Positions 39,123 to 48,515 of a stretch of 64,000 nucleotides of DNA are shown here, one piece after another. The notes beneath the pieces were generated by a model. That model had not been told where the DNA came from, made no database searches, and worked only from the letters and a program-made list of their open reading frames with translations. Each line of letters opens with the position of its first letter. The stretch's first letter is position 1. The position numbers and the translations under genes were made by a program. The stretch spans positions 124,001-188,000 of the forward strand of contig NZ_CP031848.1 of NCBI RefSeq assembly GCF_003441595.1, given 5' to 3'. Source of the stretch: Marinobacter sp. Arc7-DN-1. Its GTDB lineage: Bacteria > Pseudomonadota > Gammaproteobacteria > Pseudomonadales > Oleiphilaceae.

Positions 39123-40544
39123 ATGACCCCAGTAATTGCCCTTGTCGGACGTCCCAACGTTGGCAAATCGACTTTGTTCAACCAGATGACCCGCTCCAGG
39201 GATGCCCTGGTTGCGGACTTCCCCGGCCTCACCCGGGACCGCAAATACGGTGAGGGCAGCTACGAGGGCCAGCGTTTCATTGTGATTGATACCGGCGGTC
39301 TCACGGGAGACGAGCAGGGTCTTGATCTCGAGATGGCACGGCAGTCCATGCAGGCCGTGGAAGAGGCCGACATTGTTCTGTTTCTGGTGGATGGCCGTGC
39401 CGGGCTGACAGCGGGCGATGAACTCATTGCAGATCATATGCGCCGTTCTGGTAAGCAGGCTCACCTGGTCGTGAACAAGACCGATGGTCAGAACCCGGAC
39501 ATTGCGGCAGCCGATTTTTACAGCCTGGGCTTCGCATCCACCTTCCTGATAGCTGCCTCCCATAACCGGGGTATCCGGTCAATGCTGGAGATTCTCTTGC
39601 CCTCCGAGGAAGATCGGGCAGAAGAGGACCGGGCAGATCGATATCCGGGTATTCGCATTGGCGTGGTGGGGCGCCCGAATGTGGGCAAGTCGACCCTTGT
39701 GAACCGCATGCTTGGCGAGGATCGGGTGGTCGTTTTCGACATGCCGGGCACAACCCGTGACAGCGTGTACGTCCCCTACGAGCGCCAGGGCAAACAGTAC
39801 ACGCTGATTGACACCGCCGGTGTTCGCCGTCGCAAGAATGTCAGCGAAGTGGTCGAGAAGTTTTCAATTATCAAAACGCTGCAAGCGATTGATGATGCCC
39901 ACGTAGTGATTCTGGTGATTGATGCCCGGCAGGGACTGGTGGATCAGGATTTGCACCTGATCGGCTTTGTTCTGGATGCGGGCCGCTCACTGGTCATCGC
40001 TGTGAACAAATGGGACGGTATGGACCCCGAAGACCGGGCCAGGGTGAAGGAGCAGGTTAAGCGCCGCCTCGATTTTCTCGATTACGCCGACAAGCACTAT
40101 ATCTCCGCGCTTCACGGATCCGGCGTTGGCGTTATGTATGAATCGGTCGAGGCCTGCTACGACTCTGCCATGGCCAAGTGGCCGACCAATCGCCTGACCG
40201 CACTATTGCAGGACGCCGTTGCCCAGCATCAGCCACCGATGGTGCAGGGGCGGCGAATCAAACTCCGTTACGCCCACCAGGGTGGCTCGAATCCGCCGGT
40301 CGTTGTTGTTCATGGCAATCAGGTGGACGCGCTGCCAGGCGCTTACAAGCGGTATCTGGAAAACACCTTCCGCAAGGTGCTGAACGTTACCGGATCGCCC
40401 ATCCGGTTTCAATTCCGGGCCGGGGAAAACCCGTTTGCCAGCAAGGTTGATCGGCTGACGCCGCGCCAGAAGGTGAAAAAGGATAACGACCAGAAACAGG
40501 GGCCCAGCCCGAAGAAAAAGCGCCAGAAGAGTCTCAAGCGCTGA
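39123..40544 (+). CDS. der: ribosome-assembly GTPase Der (EngA)
   Basis: Der is an essential GTPase with two tandem G domains acting in 50S subunit maturation. The 473-residue protein has [20 protein letters not shown] with DTGGL and NKTD in domain 1, and [20 protein letters not shown] with DTAGV and NKWD in domain 2. A KH-like C-terminal domain follows ([20 protein letters not shown]). The tail is very lysine-rich ([20 protein letters not shown]), suiting rRNA binding. It is convergent with pta, with 15 bases between the two. Confidence 0.97.
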   Translation: MTPVIALVGRPNVGKSTLFNQMTRSRDALVADFPGLTRDRKYGEGSYEGQRFIVIDTGGLTGDEQGLDLEMARQSMQAVEEADIVLFLVDGRAGLTAGDELIADHMRRSGKQAHLVVNKTDGQNPDIAAADFYSLGFASTFLIAASHNRGIRSMLEILLPSEEDRAEEDRADRYPGIRIGVVGRPNVGKSTLVNRMLGEDRVVVFDMPGTTRDSVYVPYERQGKQYTLIDTAGVRRRKNVSEVVEKFSIIKTLQAIDDAHVVILVIDARQGLVDQDLHLIGFVLDAGRSLVIAVNKWDGMDPEDRARVKEQVKRRLDFLDYADKHYISALHGSGVGVMYESVEACYDSAMAKWPTNRLTALLQDAVAQHQPPMVQGRRIKLRYAHQGGSNPPVVVVHGNQVDALPGAYKRYLENTFRKVLNVTGSPIRFQFRAGENPFASKVDRLTPRQKVKKDNDQKQGPSPKKKRQKSLKR

Positions 40545-40559
40545 TTCCGGGGTATAGCC

Positions 40560-42722
40560 TCAGCTTCCGTTGAGCCCCGCGTTTTCAACCTGTTTTGCCT
40601 GGACCGCAGTGAGTGCGATGGTAAAGACGATGTCTTCGACCAGCGCACCCCTGGAGAGATCGTTGACCGGTTTCCGGAGGCCCTGCAGCATCGGGCCGAT
40701 ACTGACGACATTGGCGCTGCGCTGAACCGCTTTATAGGTGGTGTTCCCGGTGTTCAGATCCGGGAATACAAACACCGTGGCCTTGCCCGCCACTTTGCTG
40801 TCAGGTGCTTTGCTTCTGGCGACACTCTCTATCGCTGCGGCGTCGTACTGCAAGGGTCCGTCAATCAGCAGATCCGGCCTGCGCTGGCGGGCAATCCGGG
40901 TGGCTTCTCTTACCTTGTCGACGTCCTGACCGCTTCCTGATTCACCGGTACTGTAGCTGATCATCGCAACCAGAGGCTCAATGCCGAAGGCTTCGGCGGA
41001 TTCGGCGCTCTGGATGGCAATATCTGCCAACTCCTCGGCGTTCGGGTCCGGGTTGATGGCGCAGTCCCCGTAAACCACCACCTGTTGCGGAAGCAACATG
41101 AAAAACACGGATGACACGACTTTCGCGTGGTCGTGGGTCTTGATCAGCTGCAGGGCAGGGCGAACGGTGTTGGCGGTGGTGTGAATGGCGCCTGACACCA
41201 ACCCATCGGCTTCATCCAGAGCCACCATCATGGTGCCCAGGACAACGTTGTCCTCGAGCATGGCTTCGGCCATGTCCGGGGTAAGGCCCTTGTGTTTGCG
41301 CAGTTCCACCATCGGCCCGATATAGCGCTCACGTACTTCGGAAGGATTGATGATCTCGATATCTTCCGGCAGCTCCTGATCCTGGGAAGCGGCAACCCGA
41401 CGAATCTCGGACGCGTTCCCAATCAGGGCACACCGGGCCAGCTTGCGCTGGTGACAGATGATGGCCGCCTGAACGGTTCGTGGTTCGCTGCCCTCCGGCA
41501 GGACAATTCGTTTATTGGCAGCGCGGGCGCGTTCTGAAAGCTGATACCGGAAAGCCGGGGGAGAAAGCCGGCTCTGGCGTTCGACCTTGAGGTGCTGCTG
41601 CAGCCAGTCTGTGTCTATTCGGGTCGCAACCGCTTCCATGGCCTTTTCGATGCGGTCCGGATCATCGATGGGGATAGCGGAAGACAGGTTAGCCAGCATG
41701 TGGGCTGTCTCGTAGGTGTTGGCATCGGAACCGAGAACCGGCAGGCCGGTATCCAGGGCCCGGTGGCACAGATCTATCACCCGTTGGTCCGGCATGAATC
41801 CGCCGGTGAGCATCAATCCCGCCAGTGGAACACCATTTAGCGCGGCAACTGCTGTTGTGACCACAATGTCTTCACGGTCTCCCGGCGTTACCATTAACGT
41901 GCCTGGCCTCAGTGTTTCTGTCATGTTCCGGATGCTTCTTGCACACACCGAAACCTTCTGAACCCGCCGGGAGTGCATCTGGCCTTCGTTCAGCACGGGT
42001 AGCCCGAGCTCCCGGGCGATATCGGACACTCGTGGCGCGAGAAGCTCCGGCTGCCAGGGTATCTCCGCGATCAGTCGAAACCGGCCTTCGAGGAACACCT
42101 TACAGCTGGCCCGGTAATCGATGGCCGTCGTGCATGGGTGACTGGTATTGGAACGGGGTTCAAGGCCGGACTGCTCCGGCTCGCCGACCTTGTTCAGGAT
42201 CACCCCGATGACATCGGGATCGCTCGGGCTGGCGAAGAGGCGTGCGGCGAAGTCCAGCTCCTCATCCATCTGGCGTGCGTCAAGGGTTTTCGTGGTGCTG
42301 ACAAGGATGACGTCTGAGCCCAGATTCCGGGCAACCTCCACATTGAGCCGTGCGATATAGGCCTCACTGCGATCGGGTACCAGCCCTTCGATAATCACCA
42401 CATCCACCTTTTTGGCGACCTTCTGGTACTCGCCCACCACTGTCTCGAGCAGGAAATCGGATTTGCCCCGGTTGAGCAGTTGCTGGGCTTGCTTTAAAGG
42501 AATCGGGTCCGGTGGATTCAGGTGACTGCTGGTCCGGACAAAGGCCGTCGATGAATCCTGGCCGTCGTTATGCATGGATTCAGCACGGTGGACGGACTGG
42601 CAGAAGGGTTTATAGAAACCGACACTCACGCCAACCCGTTCAAGGGCGCGTAACAGCCCGAGGCAAACGGAGGTCAGGCCGGACTCCATGGAGGTTGGTG
42701 CAACAAAGAGACTTTTTGCCAT
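40560..42722 (-). CDS. pta: phosphate acetyltransferase Pta (long form)
   Basis: Pta interconverts acetyl-CoA and acetyl phosphate. The 720-residue protein is the long enterobacterial-type form. It has an N-terminal P-loop-like domain (SLFVAPTSMESGLTSVCLGL), a central DRTGG-type regulatory domain (TLMVTPGDREDIVVTTAVAA) and a C-terminal catalytic domain. The catalytic part carries RIVLPEGSEPRTVQAAIICH, SGAIHTTANTVRPALQLIKT and VFPDLNTGNTTYKAVQRSA. It lies 27 bases after ackA on the minus strand, so the two form the usual acetate node operon. Confidence 0.95.
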   Translation of the reverse strand: MAKSLFVAPTSMESGLTSVCLGLLRALERVGVSVGFYKPFCQSVHRAESMHNDGQDSSTAFVRTSSHLNPPDPIPLKQAQQLLNRGKSDFLLETVVGEYQKVAKKVDVVIIEGLVPDRSEAYIARLNVEVARNLGSDVILVSTTKTLDARQMDEELDFAARLFASPSDPDVIGVILNKVGEPEQSGLEPRSNTSHPCTTAIDYRASCKVFLEGRFRLIAEIPWQPELLAPRVSDIARELGLPVLNEGQMHSRRVQKVSVCARSIRNMTETLRPGTLMVTPGDREDIVVTTAVAALNGVPLAGLMLTGGFMPDQRVIDLCHRALDTGLPVLGSDANTYETAHMLANLSSAIPIDDPDRIEKAMEAVATRIDTDWLQQHLKVERQSRLSPPAFRYQLSERARAANKRIVLPEGSEPRTVQAAIICHQRKLARCALIGNASEIRRVAASQDQELPEDIEIINPSEVRERYIGPMVELRKHKGLTPDMAEAMLEDNVVLGTMMVALDEADGLVSGAIHTTANTVRPALQLIKTHDHAKVVSSVFFMLLPQQVVVYGDCAINPDPNAEELADIAIQSAESAEAFGIEPLVAMISYSTGESGSGQDVDKVREATRIARQRRPDLLIDGPLQYDAAAIESVARSKAPDSKVAGKATVFVFPDLNTGNTTYKAVQRSANVVSIGPMLQGLRKPVNDLSRGALVEDIVFTIALTAVQAKQVENAGLNGS

Positions 42723-42749
42723 TATCGTGTTCCTGGTAACGCGTGGTGG

Positions 42750-43946
42750 TCAGGCCGGATCTGCCGCGCCGGCAAGCCGTGAGGCCTCCCGCGCAATAAC
42801 CAGCTCCTCGTTGGTGGGAATCACCAGAACCGGGAACCGGGAACCGGCACTTTCAATCCGGCCGTCGCTGAATTCACCATGGTGTTTGTTAAGATCCTCG
42901 CTGAGCTCAAAACCCATGAGGTGCAAATGGCTGATGGTGTCCTGCCTCACCCGGGCACTGTTCTCGCCGATGCCGCCCGTGAAAACCAGGGCGTCCAGTT
43001 GCCTGAGCGATGCCATCATGGCACCAATGTATCTGGCCAGACGGAAGCAGAAAACATCAATCGCTGTTTTAGAGGGTTCATGGCCGTGGTCGGCGAGCTC
43101 GCATAATGAGCGCATATCATTGGTCTGCCCGGACAGGCCCAGCAGGCCGCTTTCCTGGTTCAAAACCCGATGAACCTCGTCGCCGGGAATGCCCTTACTA
43201 CCGAGAAAATCAAACAGGCCCGGGTCGATATCTCCGCTCCGGGTGCCCATCACCAGGCCTTCCAGAGGTGTCAACCCCATGCTGGTATCCACGCTGATGC
43301 CGTCGCGGATGGCGGCAATGCTGCAACCGTTGCCCAGATGAGCAGAAATGATGGACGTGGTTGCCGGTGTCCTGCCCAACAAGCGGGCGGCTTCGACGGC
43401 CATAAAGGCGTGGCTGGTGCCGTGAAATCCGTAGCGGCGTACGCCCCAGTCCTGATACCAGGCTTTCGGAAGGGCGTACAGGAACGCATGTCTTGGCAGG
43501 GTCTGGTGAAAGGCGGTGTCGAAAACCGCCGCCTGGGGGACACCGGGAAACAGCGCGAGGGTTGCCCGGATACCCGAAAGATTGACCGGGTTGTGCAGGG
43601 GAGCCAGTCCGGCGCACTCTTCAATGGCGCTGACAACGTCCTCGTCGATAAGGACCGCTTCGCGAAAGGTTTCTCCACCATGAACCACCCGATGGCCGAT
43701 GGCCGCGGGCACGGATGTTATCAACTGACGGTCCCGGAATGCACTGACCATTGCCTCAAGTGCCGCATCATGCGATGTGCCCGGCTTCAGGGGAATGGTG
43801 TCCTTATCGCCAGCAATGCGTGCAAAGGCATCGTTCTGATTAAGACGCTCTGCCAGAGCCGACGCCAGTTTACGGTGTTGGCCGTCAAACAGTGCAAGTT
43901 TCAGCGATGAGCTGCCGCAATTGACGACAAGTATGGTGTCTTCCAT
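42750..43946 (-). CDS. ackA: acetate kinase AckA
   Basis: AckA makes acetate and ATP from acetyl phosphate, or runs the reverse reaction. The 398-residue ASKHA kinase has ILVVNCGSSSLKLALFDGQ at the N-terminus, GHRVVHGGETF, the substrate loop RRYGFHGTSHAFMAVEAARL, and the phosphate motifs SAHLGNGCSIAAIRDGISVD and TSMGLTPLEGLVMGTRSGDI. The VFTGGIGENSARVR motif is present near the end. It precedes pta, and a GGDEF-EAL gene lies 27 bases upstream on the same strand. Confidence 0.96.
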   Translation of the reverse strand: MEDTILVVNCGSSSLKLALFDGQHRKLASALAERLNQNDAFARIAGDKDTIPLKPGTSHDAALEAMVSAFRDRQLITSVPAAIGHRVVHGGETFREAVLIDEDVVSAIEECAGLAPLHNPVNLSGIRATLALFPGVPQAAVFDTAFHQTLPRHAFLYALPKAWYQDWGVRRYGFHGTSHAFMAVEAARLLGRTPATTSIISAHLGNGCSIAAIRDGISVDTSMGLTPLEGLVMGTRSGDIDPGLFDFLGSKGIPGDEVHRVLNQESGLLGLSGQTNDMRSLCELADHGHEPSKTAIDVFCFRLARYIGAMMASLRQLDALVFTGGIGENSARVRQDTISHLHLMGFELSEDLNKHHGEFSDGRIESAGSRFPVLVIPTNEELVIAREASRLAGAADPA

Positions 43947-43973
43947 GGAGTTGAGGTTCCGGCGGTTTTTAAT

Positions 43974-46385
43974 CTATACCCGATGATTGTTGGTGAGCCA
44001 GGCGTCAAACTCCGGGGCTGGCAGGGGGCGGCTGTAGAAATACCCCTGGGAGAAGTCGCAGTTTTCCTTTTTCAGGAAATGGGTCTGTGCTTCTTCTTCC
44101 ACCCCTTCAGCGATGACCCGCAGGCCCAGGCTATGGGCCATGTTGATGATCGCCCGGACAAGGGAGGCATCGTCAGGCTCCTTCATGACATCCTGGACAA
44201 AGGATTTGTCAATTTTCAGGGTATCAAACGGATAGCTTTTCAGATAGCTGAGCGCGGAGTAGCCGGTACCAAAATCGTCGACCGACAAGCGAATGCCGGC
44301 TTTGTCGAGCTGGCGCAGGATTTCCGCTGTCTCGATGGAGTTGTCCAGGATCAGGCGTTCGGTAATTTCCAGTTCCAGCTGTTCCGGCGCCAGGCCGCTG
44401 GCTGAGAGCGCATGCATTACGGTCTCGGTAAATCCGGGATCCCGGAACTGGCGGGGGGAGACATTGACGGAGATACCGATGTCCTTACCGGTAGACTGTT
44501 TCCAACCCATTGCCGCCCGGCAGGCCTCCTCGAGAACCCACTCGCCGATGGGCGTGATCAGGCCGGTTTCCTCCGCCAACGGGATGAAACGATCCGGCAT
44601 CACCATGCCCATGGCGGGATTATTCCAGCGCAGCAGCGCTTCGACAGCAAAAAGGTTGCCGGAATTCGTATTCACGATGGGCTGGAAGTAGAGCTCGAAT
44701 TCCTTTAGCTCCAGGGCACGCCGCATACTGGATTCCATCTTCAGACGCTCGTGGGACACCTCGGTCATTTCCGGGGCAAAATGGGCGTAGGAGCTCTTGC
44801 CCTTGTGCTTGGCCTGGTACATGGCGGCATCGGCGTGCTGAAGCAGGGTGCCACTGTTGTCGGAGTCTGTCGGGAAGATCGCAATCCCGATACTCGTAGT
44901 TACGAATACTTCCTGACCATTCAGTATGTAGGGTGGTGCGAACGTCTTGAGAATACGTTCTGCAACCTGAGATGAGGCCTCCGGGCCGGTCAAACCAGGC
45001 AGTATGACAAGAAACTCATCGCCACCGAGTCGGGCAACCGTACTGGTGCCCCGCAGGCAGCTGGAGATCCGGCGTGCCGCTTCAATCAGTAGATTGTCGC
45101 CGGCGTCGTGGCCAAGGGTGTCGTTGATGTGCTTGAAGTTGTCCAGGTCCAGGAACATCACACCCACCAGGGTGCTCTCGCGTCGAGCCTGGGCCAGCGC
45201 CAGCTTCAGGCGATCCAGGGCCAGCATCCGGTTGGGCAGGCCGGTCAGGATGTCGTAGTTGGCCTGGCGCAGCAGTTGCTGCTCATACCGTTTTCTGATG
45301 CTGATGTCTTCGCCGAGGATCAGGTAGCCGGTCGTGCCGCCTGACTCATCCTTGATGGGGGTAACAATCAGCTGTTCCCAGAATCGTTCGCCGTTGCGCC
45401 GAACGCTGTTTATTTCCCCCTGCCACACTCCGACACGTTGCACCTGCAGTCGAATGGACTGCCACAGGTGCCGGTTTTGCCGGTTTTCAATATCGTTCTC
45501 ACCCAGTGCGCCGGGATGCTTGCCGAGAATGGATCGGGCTTCGTAACCGGTCAGTTGGGTGAATTTCTGGTTGGCAAATTCAATACGCCACTGCCGGTCA
45601 CAGATCAGAACGGAGGAAGGGCTTTGTTCAATGGCCTTGGAAAATTTTCGGATTTCAGCCGCATCTTTTTGCTGCCGTTCCATATCCACGTTGAGACGTT
45701 CGCGCATCTGATTGATGGCATCGGTAACCCGCCCGAGCTCATCATGACGGTTTGCTGGGGTGTTCGGCCGGTCAAGAGTGAGAGGTTTCGAGGTGGTTTT
45801 CAGTGAAAAGTCGCGGGCATAGTTGGCCATCGTTGTCAGGTGGCGTACCACGAAATGCTGGAAGATCCAGATAATCAGTATGGAAACAAAGAAGGTTTTC
45901 AGGAACTGAGTGAACAGGATGACCCCTACTTTGCGCTGCAGCTCATCGTAGACCGGGTCAAGGCCCGCTGTGACGGTAAGCTCGCCCAGTTTGAACATTT
46001 CATCGCCCTGGTGAGCCAGGCTGAAACTGTGGGACGTGGTTTTTGCTCCCCGGGGAATGTCACCCATTATCAGCTCGGAATCCGGTTCGATCCGCAGTCG
46101 CAGGTGGATCACGTAGGGGAGGCTGAGAATGCCTTCCATCTGGGTCTGCAGCAGTTTTTGGTCCAGGGCCCACAGACTCCGCGCCAGGCTGGATGCATAA
46201 CCGGATTCGATGATTTGCATACGGTTGTCAATCTGGGAAAGTTCCTTGCGGTAATCGGAATAGATCTGCAGGGCTGAAGCGACCAGGGTGAAGGCGGAGC
46301 TGAACAAAAGAATCCAGGCCAGCAGCCTGAAGGACAGGGGAGAGCCTGTGCGAAAACGTTGGAGACGCGTCGACAGTTTTGGCAT
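43974..46385 (-). CDS. membrane PAS-GGDEF-EAL c-di-GMP turnover protein
   Basis: The 803-residue protein has two membrane helices (LLAWILLFSSAFTLVASAL and LKTFFVSILIIWIFQHFVV) around a periplasmic sensor of about 110 residues. HAMP, PAS (IEQSPSSVLICDRQWRIEFA), GGDEF and EAL domains follow. The GGDEF site is intact (VARLGGDEFLVIL), as is the EAL site (AVEALLRWNNP with DDFGTGYSALSYLKSYPFD). It could therefore both make and degrade c-di-GMP; the net direction cannot be read from sequence. ATG 46385 is favoured, with a GTG at 46403 adding six residues. ackA-pta follow closely on the same strand. Confidence 0.93.
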   Translation of the reverse strand: MPKLSTRLQRFRTGSPLSFRLLAWILLFSSAFTLVASALQIYSDYRKELSQIDNRMQIIESGYASSLARSLWALDQKLLQTQMEGILSLPYVIHLRLRIEPDSELIMGDIPRGAKTTSHSFSLAHQGDEMFKLGELTVTAGLDPVYDELQRKVGVILFTQFLKTFFVSILIIWIFQHFVVRHLTTMANYARDFSLKTTSKPLTLDRPNTPANRHDELGRVTDAINQMRERLNVDMERQQKDAAEIRKFSKAIEQSPSSVLICDRQWRIEFANQKFTQLTGYEARSILGKHPGALGENDIENRQNRHLWQSIRLQVQRVGVWQGEINSVRRNGERFWEQLIVTPIKDESGGTTGYLILGEDISIRKRYEQQLLRQANYDILTGLPNRMLALDRLKLALAQARRESTLVGVMFLDLDNFKHINDTLGHDAGDNLLIEAARRISSCLRGTSTVARLGGDEFLVILPGLTGPEASSQVAERILKTFAPPYILNGQEVFVTTSIGIAIFPTDSDNSGTLLQHADAAMYQAKHKGKSSYAHFAPEMTEVSHERLKMESSMRRALELKEFELYFQPIVNTNSGNLFAVEALLRWNNPAMGMVMPDRFIPLAEETGLITPIGEWVLEEACRAAMGWKQSTGKDIGISVNVSPRQFRDPGFTETVMHALSASGLAPEQLELEITERLILDNSIETAEILRQLDKAGIRLSVDDFGTGYSALSYLKSYPFDTLKIDKSFVQDVMKEPDDASLVRAIINMAHSLGLRVIAEGVEEEAQTHFLKKENCDFSQGYFYSRPLPAPEFDAWLTNNHRV

Positions 46386-46546
46386 GTCGTAAACTTCAGC
46401 CACCCAAACCGGTTAGGAGATCGGAGAATTACCTTTGATTGCGACTATAGCAGCAGTTTCTTTCGAATGCCTTGCAAATGCAGGAAAAATGGGGAGAAAT
46501 TTGTTGTGATTCAGTACTAAAGCGTACACAACCTGAAAGTACTCTG

Positions 46547-46560
46547 TTGACCTGGATCAA
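46547..46560 (+). promoter_or_regulatory. ANR/FNR-type box upstream of the ccoM-like gene
   Basis: TTGACCTGGATCAA matches the ANR/FNR consensus TTGAT-N4-ATCAA at nine of ten defined bases. It is centred about 73 bases before the small membrane protein gene. Low-oxygen activation of cbb3 oxidase genes by ANR is established in Pseudomonas, so the site agrees with the CcoM assignment. Confidence 0.75.
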
Positions 46561-46625
46561 TAACATGCAGGCGTACCGGGCGTAATCTGAGTTTAATCAA
46601 GTTTACTGCAGGAAGGAGAAGAAAA

Positions 46626-46778
46626 ATGTATATGGACGCCGTTGTTATCGCAGGTATTGCGACTGTATTGCTGGTGGTTGGGTTTTTCGTTGGTGTTGGC
46701 ATCTTCGTGATGAGGGATCAGAAGGCGCACGGACATGAGGGCAGAAAAGAAGGCGAGCACGGCCAGAAACCGGTTTGA
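46626..46778 (+). CDS. ccoM: small CcoM-like cbb3 cytochrome oxidase subunit
   Basis: A 50-residue protein starts at ATG 46626 behind a strong GGAAGGAG ribosome site. It has a short MYMDAVVIAG N-terminus, one membrane helix (IATVLLVVGFFVGVGIFVM) and a charged His/Lys/Glu tail (RDQKAHGHEGRKEGEHGQ). The start and helix resemble the CcoM subunit described for Pseudomonas stutzeri cbb3 oxidase, which stabilises the complex; the charged tail is longer here. An ANR/FNR-type box upstream supports microaerobic expression. No other cco gene is adjacent. The assignment rests on remembered similarity plus context. Confidence 0.65.
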   Translation: MYMDAVVIAGIATVLLVVGFFVGVGIFVMRDQKAHGHEGRKEGEHGQKPV

Positions 46779-46824
46779 CCTTGCCGGGCAAGTAAGAGCT
46801 GCCGGAGCATCAGGTTAGGAAAAT

Positions 46825-46900
46825 TGGCGTCCCCTAGGGGGTTCGAACCCCTGTTGCCGCCGTGAAAGGGCGGAGTCCTAGGCCACTAGACGAAGGGGAC
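46825..46900 (-). tRNA. tRNA-Glu (anticodon TTC)
   Basis: The 76-nt gene begins GTCCCCTTCGTCTAG, has the anticodon loop CTTTCAC flanked by the CCGCC/GGCGG stem, the T arm AGGGG-TTCGAAC-CCCCT and an encoded 3' CCA. It is very close to the Escherichia coli tRNA-Glu sequence. Confidence 0.97.
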
Positions 46901-46939
46901 GCAACGTTTTCAATACCTTGCCTCGTCGAGGTGGCGCGT

Positions 46940-46968
46940 ATATTAAGTAAGGCTCCGGGGAGTGTCAA
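46940..46968 (-). promoter_or_regulatory. sigma-70 promoter of tRNA-Glu
   Basis: On the minus strand a perfect TTGACA (46968-46963), a 17-bp spacer and TAATAT (46945-46940) lie 39 bases before the tRNA 5' end. Confidence 0.88.
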
Positions 46969-47067
46969 CGCCTTTTTTTGAAAAGTTACGGGCGTTGACT
47001 GGTGAAATGCCCCAGCTGAAGGCCGCGGCCGGCAGCTGTGAGGCGTCGGTCCATACGCGGGCTACTG

Positions 47068-47985
47068 TCACCTTGCCGCCCCCGGATTAACGGAATGGGC
47101 CAGCGCCTTCTCCAGTTCGGGATACTGGAACTGGAATCCTGCCTTGGTGAGTCTTGCCGGAATGGCCTGCTGGCCGGTCAGGAGGAGACGCGCCATTTCC
47201 CCCAGTGCGACCTTGAGCACCGGTGCCGGTGCGGGCAACAGAGCGGGGCGGTGCAGAACCTTGCCGAGGCAACGGGTGAATTCGGCGTTGGTCACCGGGT
47301 TGGGGCTGACCACGTTGAACGGTCCTGAAGCGCTGGTGTTCTCGACCATCCAGATCAGGGCTTCGACAACGTCGTCCCGGTGGACCCATGGCATATACTG
47401 CGTGCCACTGCCCAGCCGGCCACCGAGGCCAAGTTTGAAGGGCAGAATCATGCGCTCCAGAAAGCCGCCTCCGGGGCCGGCCACGACACCTGTTCGCGAC
47501 AGGCACACTCTTACGCCGTTGTCGGCAAGGCGGAGCGCGGCATTTTCCCAGTCCCGGCAAAGGCGGTGGGTAAACTCATCATGTGGGTTGGTCTCTTCCG
47601 TTACCATGGCCGGGCCCTGGTCTCCATAAAAACCGACCGCCGAGCCCGAGACCATGACCTCGGGAGCCTGTTTCCAGCTGCGTATCACGTCAACGAGTGT
47701 TTCGGTGACATTGATCCGGCTGTCCCGGAGTTGCTGTTTGCGAGCTTTGGACCAGCGTTTGTCAGCAATGCCTTCACCAGCCAGGTTGATGACGGAATCG
47801 AACCCGGGGTGGGAACGGAGTTGTTGCAAATCACGGACGGCTTCAACCCGGCCGCAGCAGGCCTTGACGGTTTCTGACGGTTGCCGGCTGAAAACGGTCA
47901 GTTCATGGCCGCGCGCCAGCAGTTCACGGCACAGTACGTGCCCGATAAATCCGGTACCGCCGGTAATCAGAATCCTCTTTGTCAT
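47068..47985 (-). CDS. TIGR01777-family NAD(P)-dependent epimerase-like protein (YfcH type)
   Basis: The 305-residue short-chain dehydrogenase-like protein begins KRILITGGTGFIGHVLCREL with an extended-SDR nucleotide-binding motif (GGTGFIG). It contains VINLAGEGIADKRWSKARKQ, SGSAVGFYGDQGPAMVTEET, the LSRTGVVAGPGGGFLERMIL segment and MPWVHRDDVVEALIWMVEN, all typical of the YfcH/SDR39U1 group. Its substrate is not known. ATG 47985 follows GGGAGGGAACATC. Confidence 0.92.
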   Translation of the reverse strand: MTKRILITGGTGFIGHVLCRELLARGHELTVFSRQPSETVKACCGRVEAVRDLQQLRSHPGFDSVINLAGEGIADKRWSKARKQQLRDSRINVTETLVDVIRSWKQAPEVMVSGSAVGFYGDQGPAMVTEETNPHDEFTHRLCRDWENAALRLADNGVRVCLSRTGVVAGPGGGFLERMILPFKLGLGGRLGSGTQYMPWVHRDDVVEALIWMVENTSASGPFNVVSPNPVTNAEFTRCLGKVLHRPALLPAPAPVLKVALGEMARLLLTGQQAIPARLTKAGFQFQYPELEKALAHSVNPGAAR

Positions 47986-48039
47986 GATGTTCCCTCCCGT
48001 CGCGGTCTGGTCGACACGCGTGCTTTCCAAGCGTCCGGT

Positions 48040-48414
48040 TCAGGACGGTGTCTGTTCCAGTTCAAGCATAACAGCATCCCGGATGGCCTGTCCGAGAAGT
48101 GGATTTTCGCCGATCGGCGGCGCCAGGTGGATGTTGGTGCCATGGGCGCGCTCGAGTTCTTCGATCATCGCGGGAACATCCTTGCGCAGATGGCGCCCGG
48201 CCGCCAGGAACAGGGGAACGATGGTAAAGCTTTTGGCCCCTTCCGCGACTCCTTCTGCAATGACAGTGTCCATGGATGGATCGGCCAGTTCCATGTAGGC
48301 AATCCGGGCATTATCGACAGCCTTGAGTGTGGGTCCGGCAAGCTGTTCGAAGGTTTCACACCAGCGCTTGTCACTGCTTCCGTGTGCCAACAGAATAATG
48401 CGGGGGCTGTTCAT
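48040..48414 (-). CDS. CbiX-like sirohydrochlorin chelatase-family protein (short form)
   Basis: The 124-residue protein is a single-domain class II chelatase. It begins PRIILLAHGSSDKRWCETFE with the metal-binding histidine in AHGSSD, and contains FTIVPLFLAAGRHLRKDVPA with a second conserved histidine. Short CbiX proteins insert Co, Ni or Fe into tetrapyrroles, usually as homodimers. No other tetrapyrrole gene is nearby, so the substrate is open. It starts after CAGGAGAGGCA and lies just upstream of the epimerase-like gene. Confidence 0.85.
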   Translation of the reverse strand: MNSPRIILLAHGSSDKRWCETFEQLAGPTLKAVDNARIAYMELADPSMDTVIAEGVAEGAKSFTIVPLFLAAGRHLRKDVPAMIEELERAHGTNIHLAPPIGENPLLGQAIRDAVMLELEQTPS

Positions 48415-48515
48415 TGCCTCTCCTGAGTGGTCAGTTTGATGGGGCCTGTCGTAAGTCCGGAGCGTCAGCCCCGGAAGCGGGTATAACAGAATCTAAAGTA
48501 ACAGGGTGACACAGA

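Noticed and set aside
42825..42850. short tandem GGGAACCGG-like units near the end of ackA
   Set aside because: Only two to three copies, inside a well-conserved coding region; no sign of a functional repeat.
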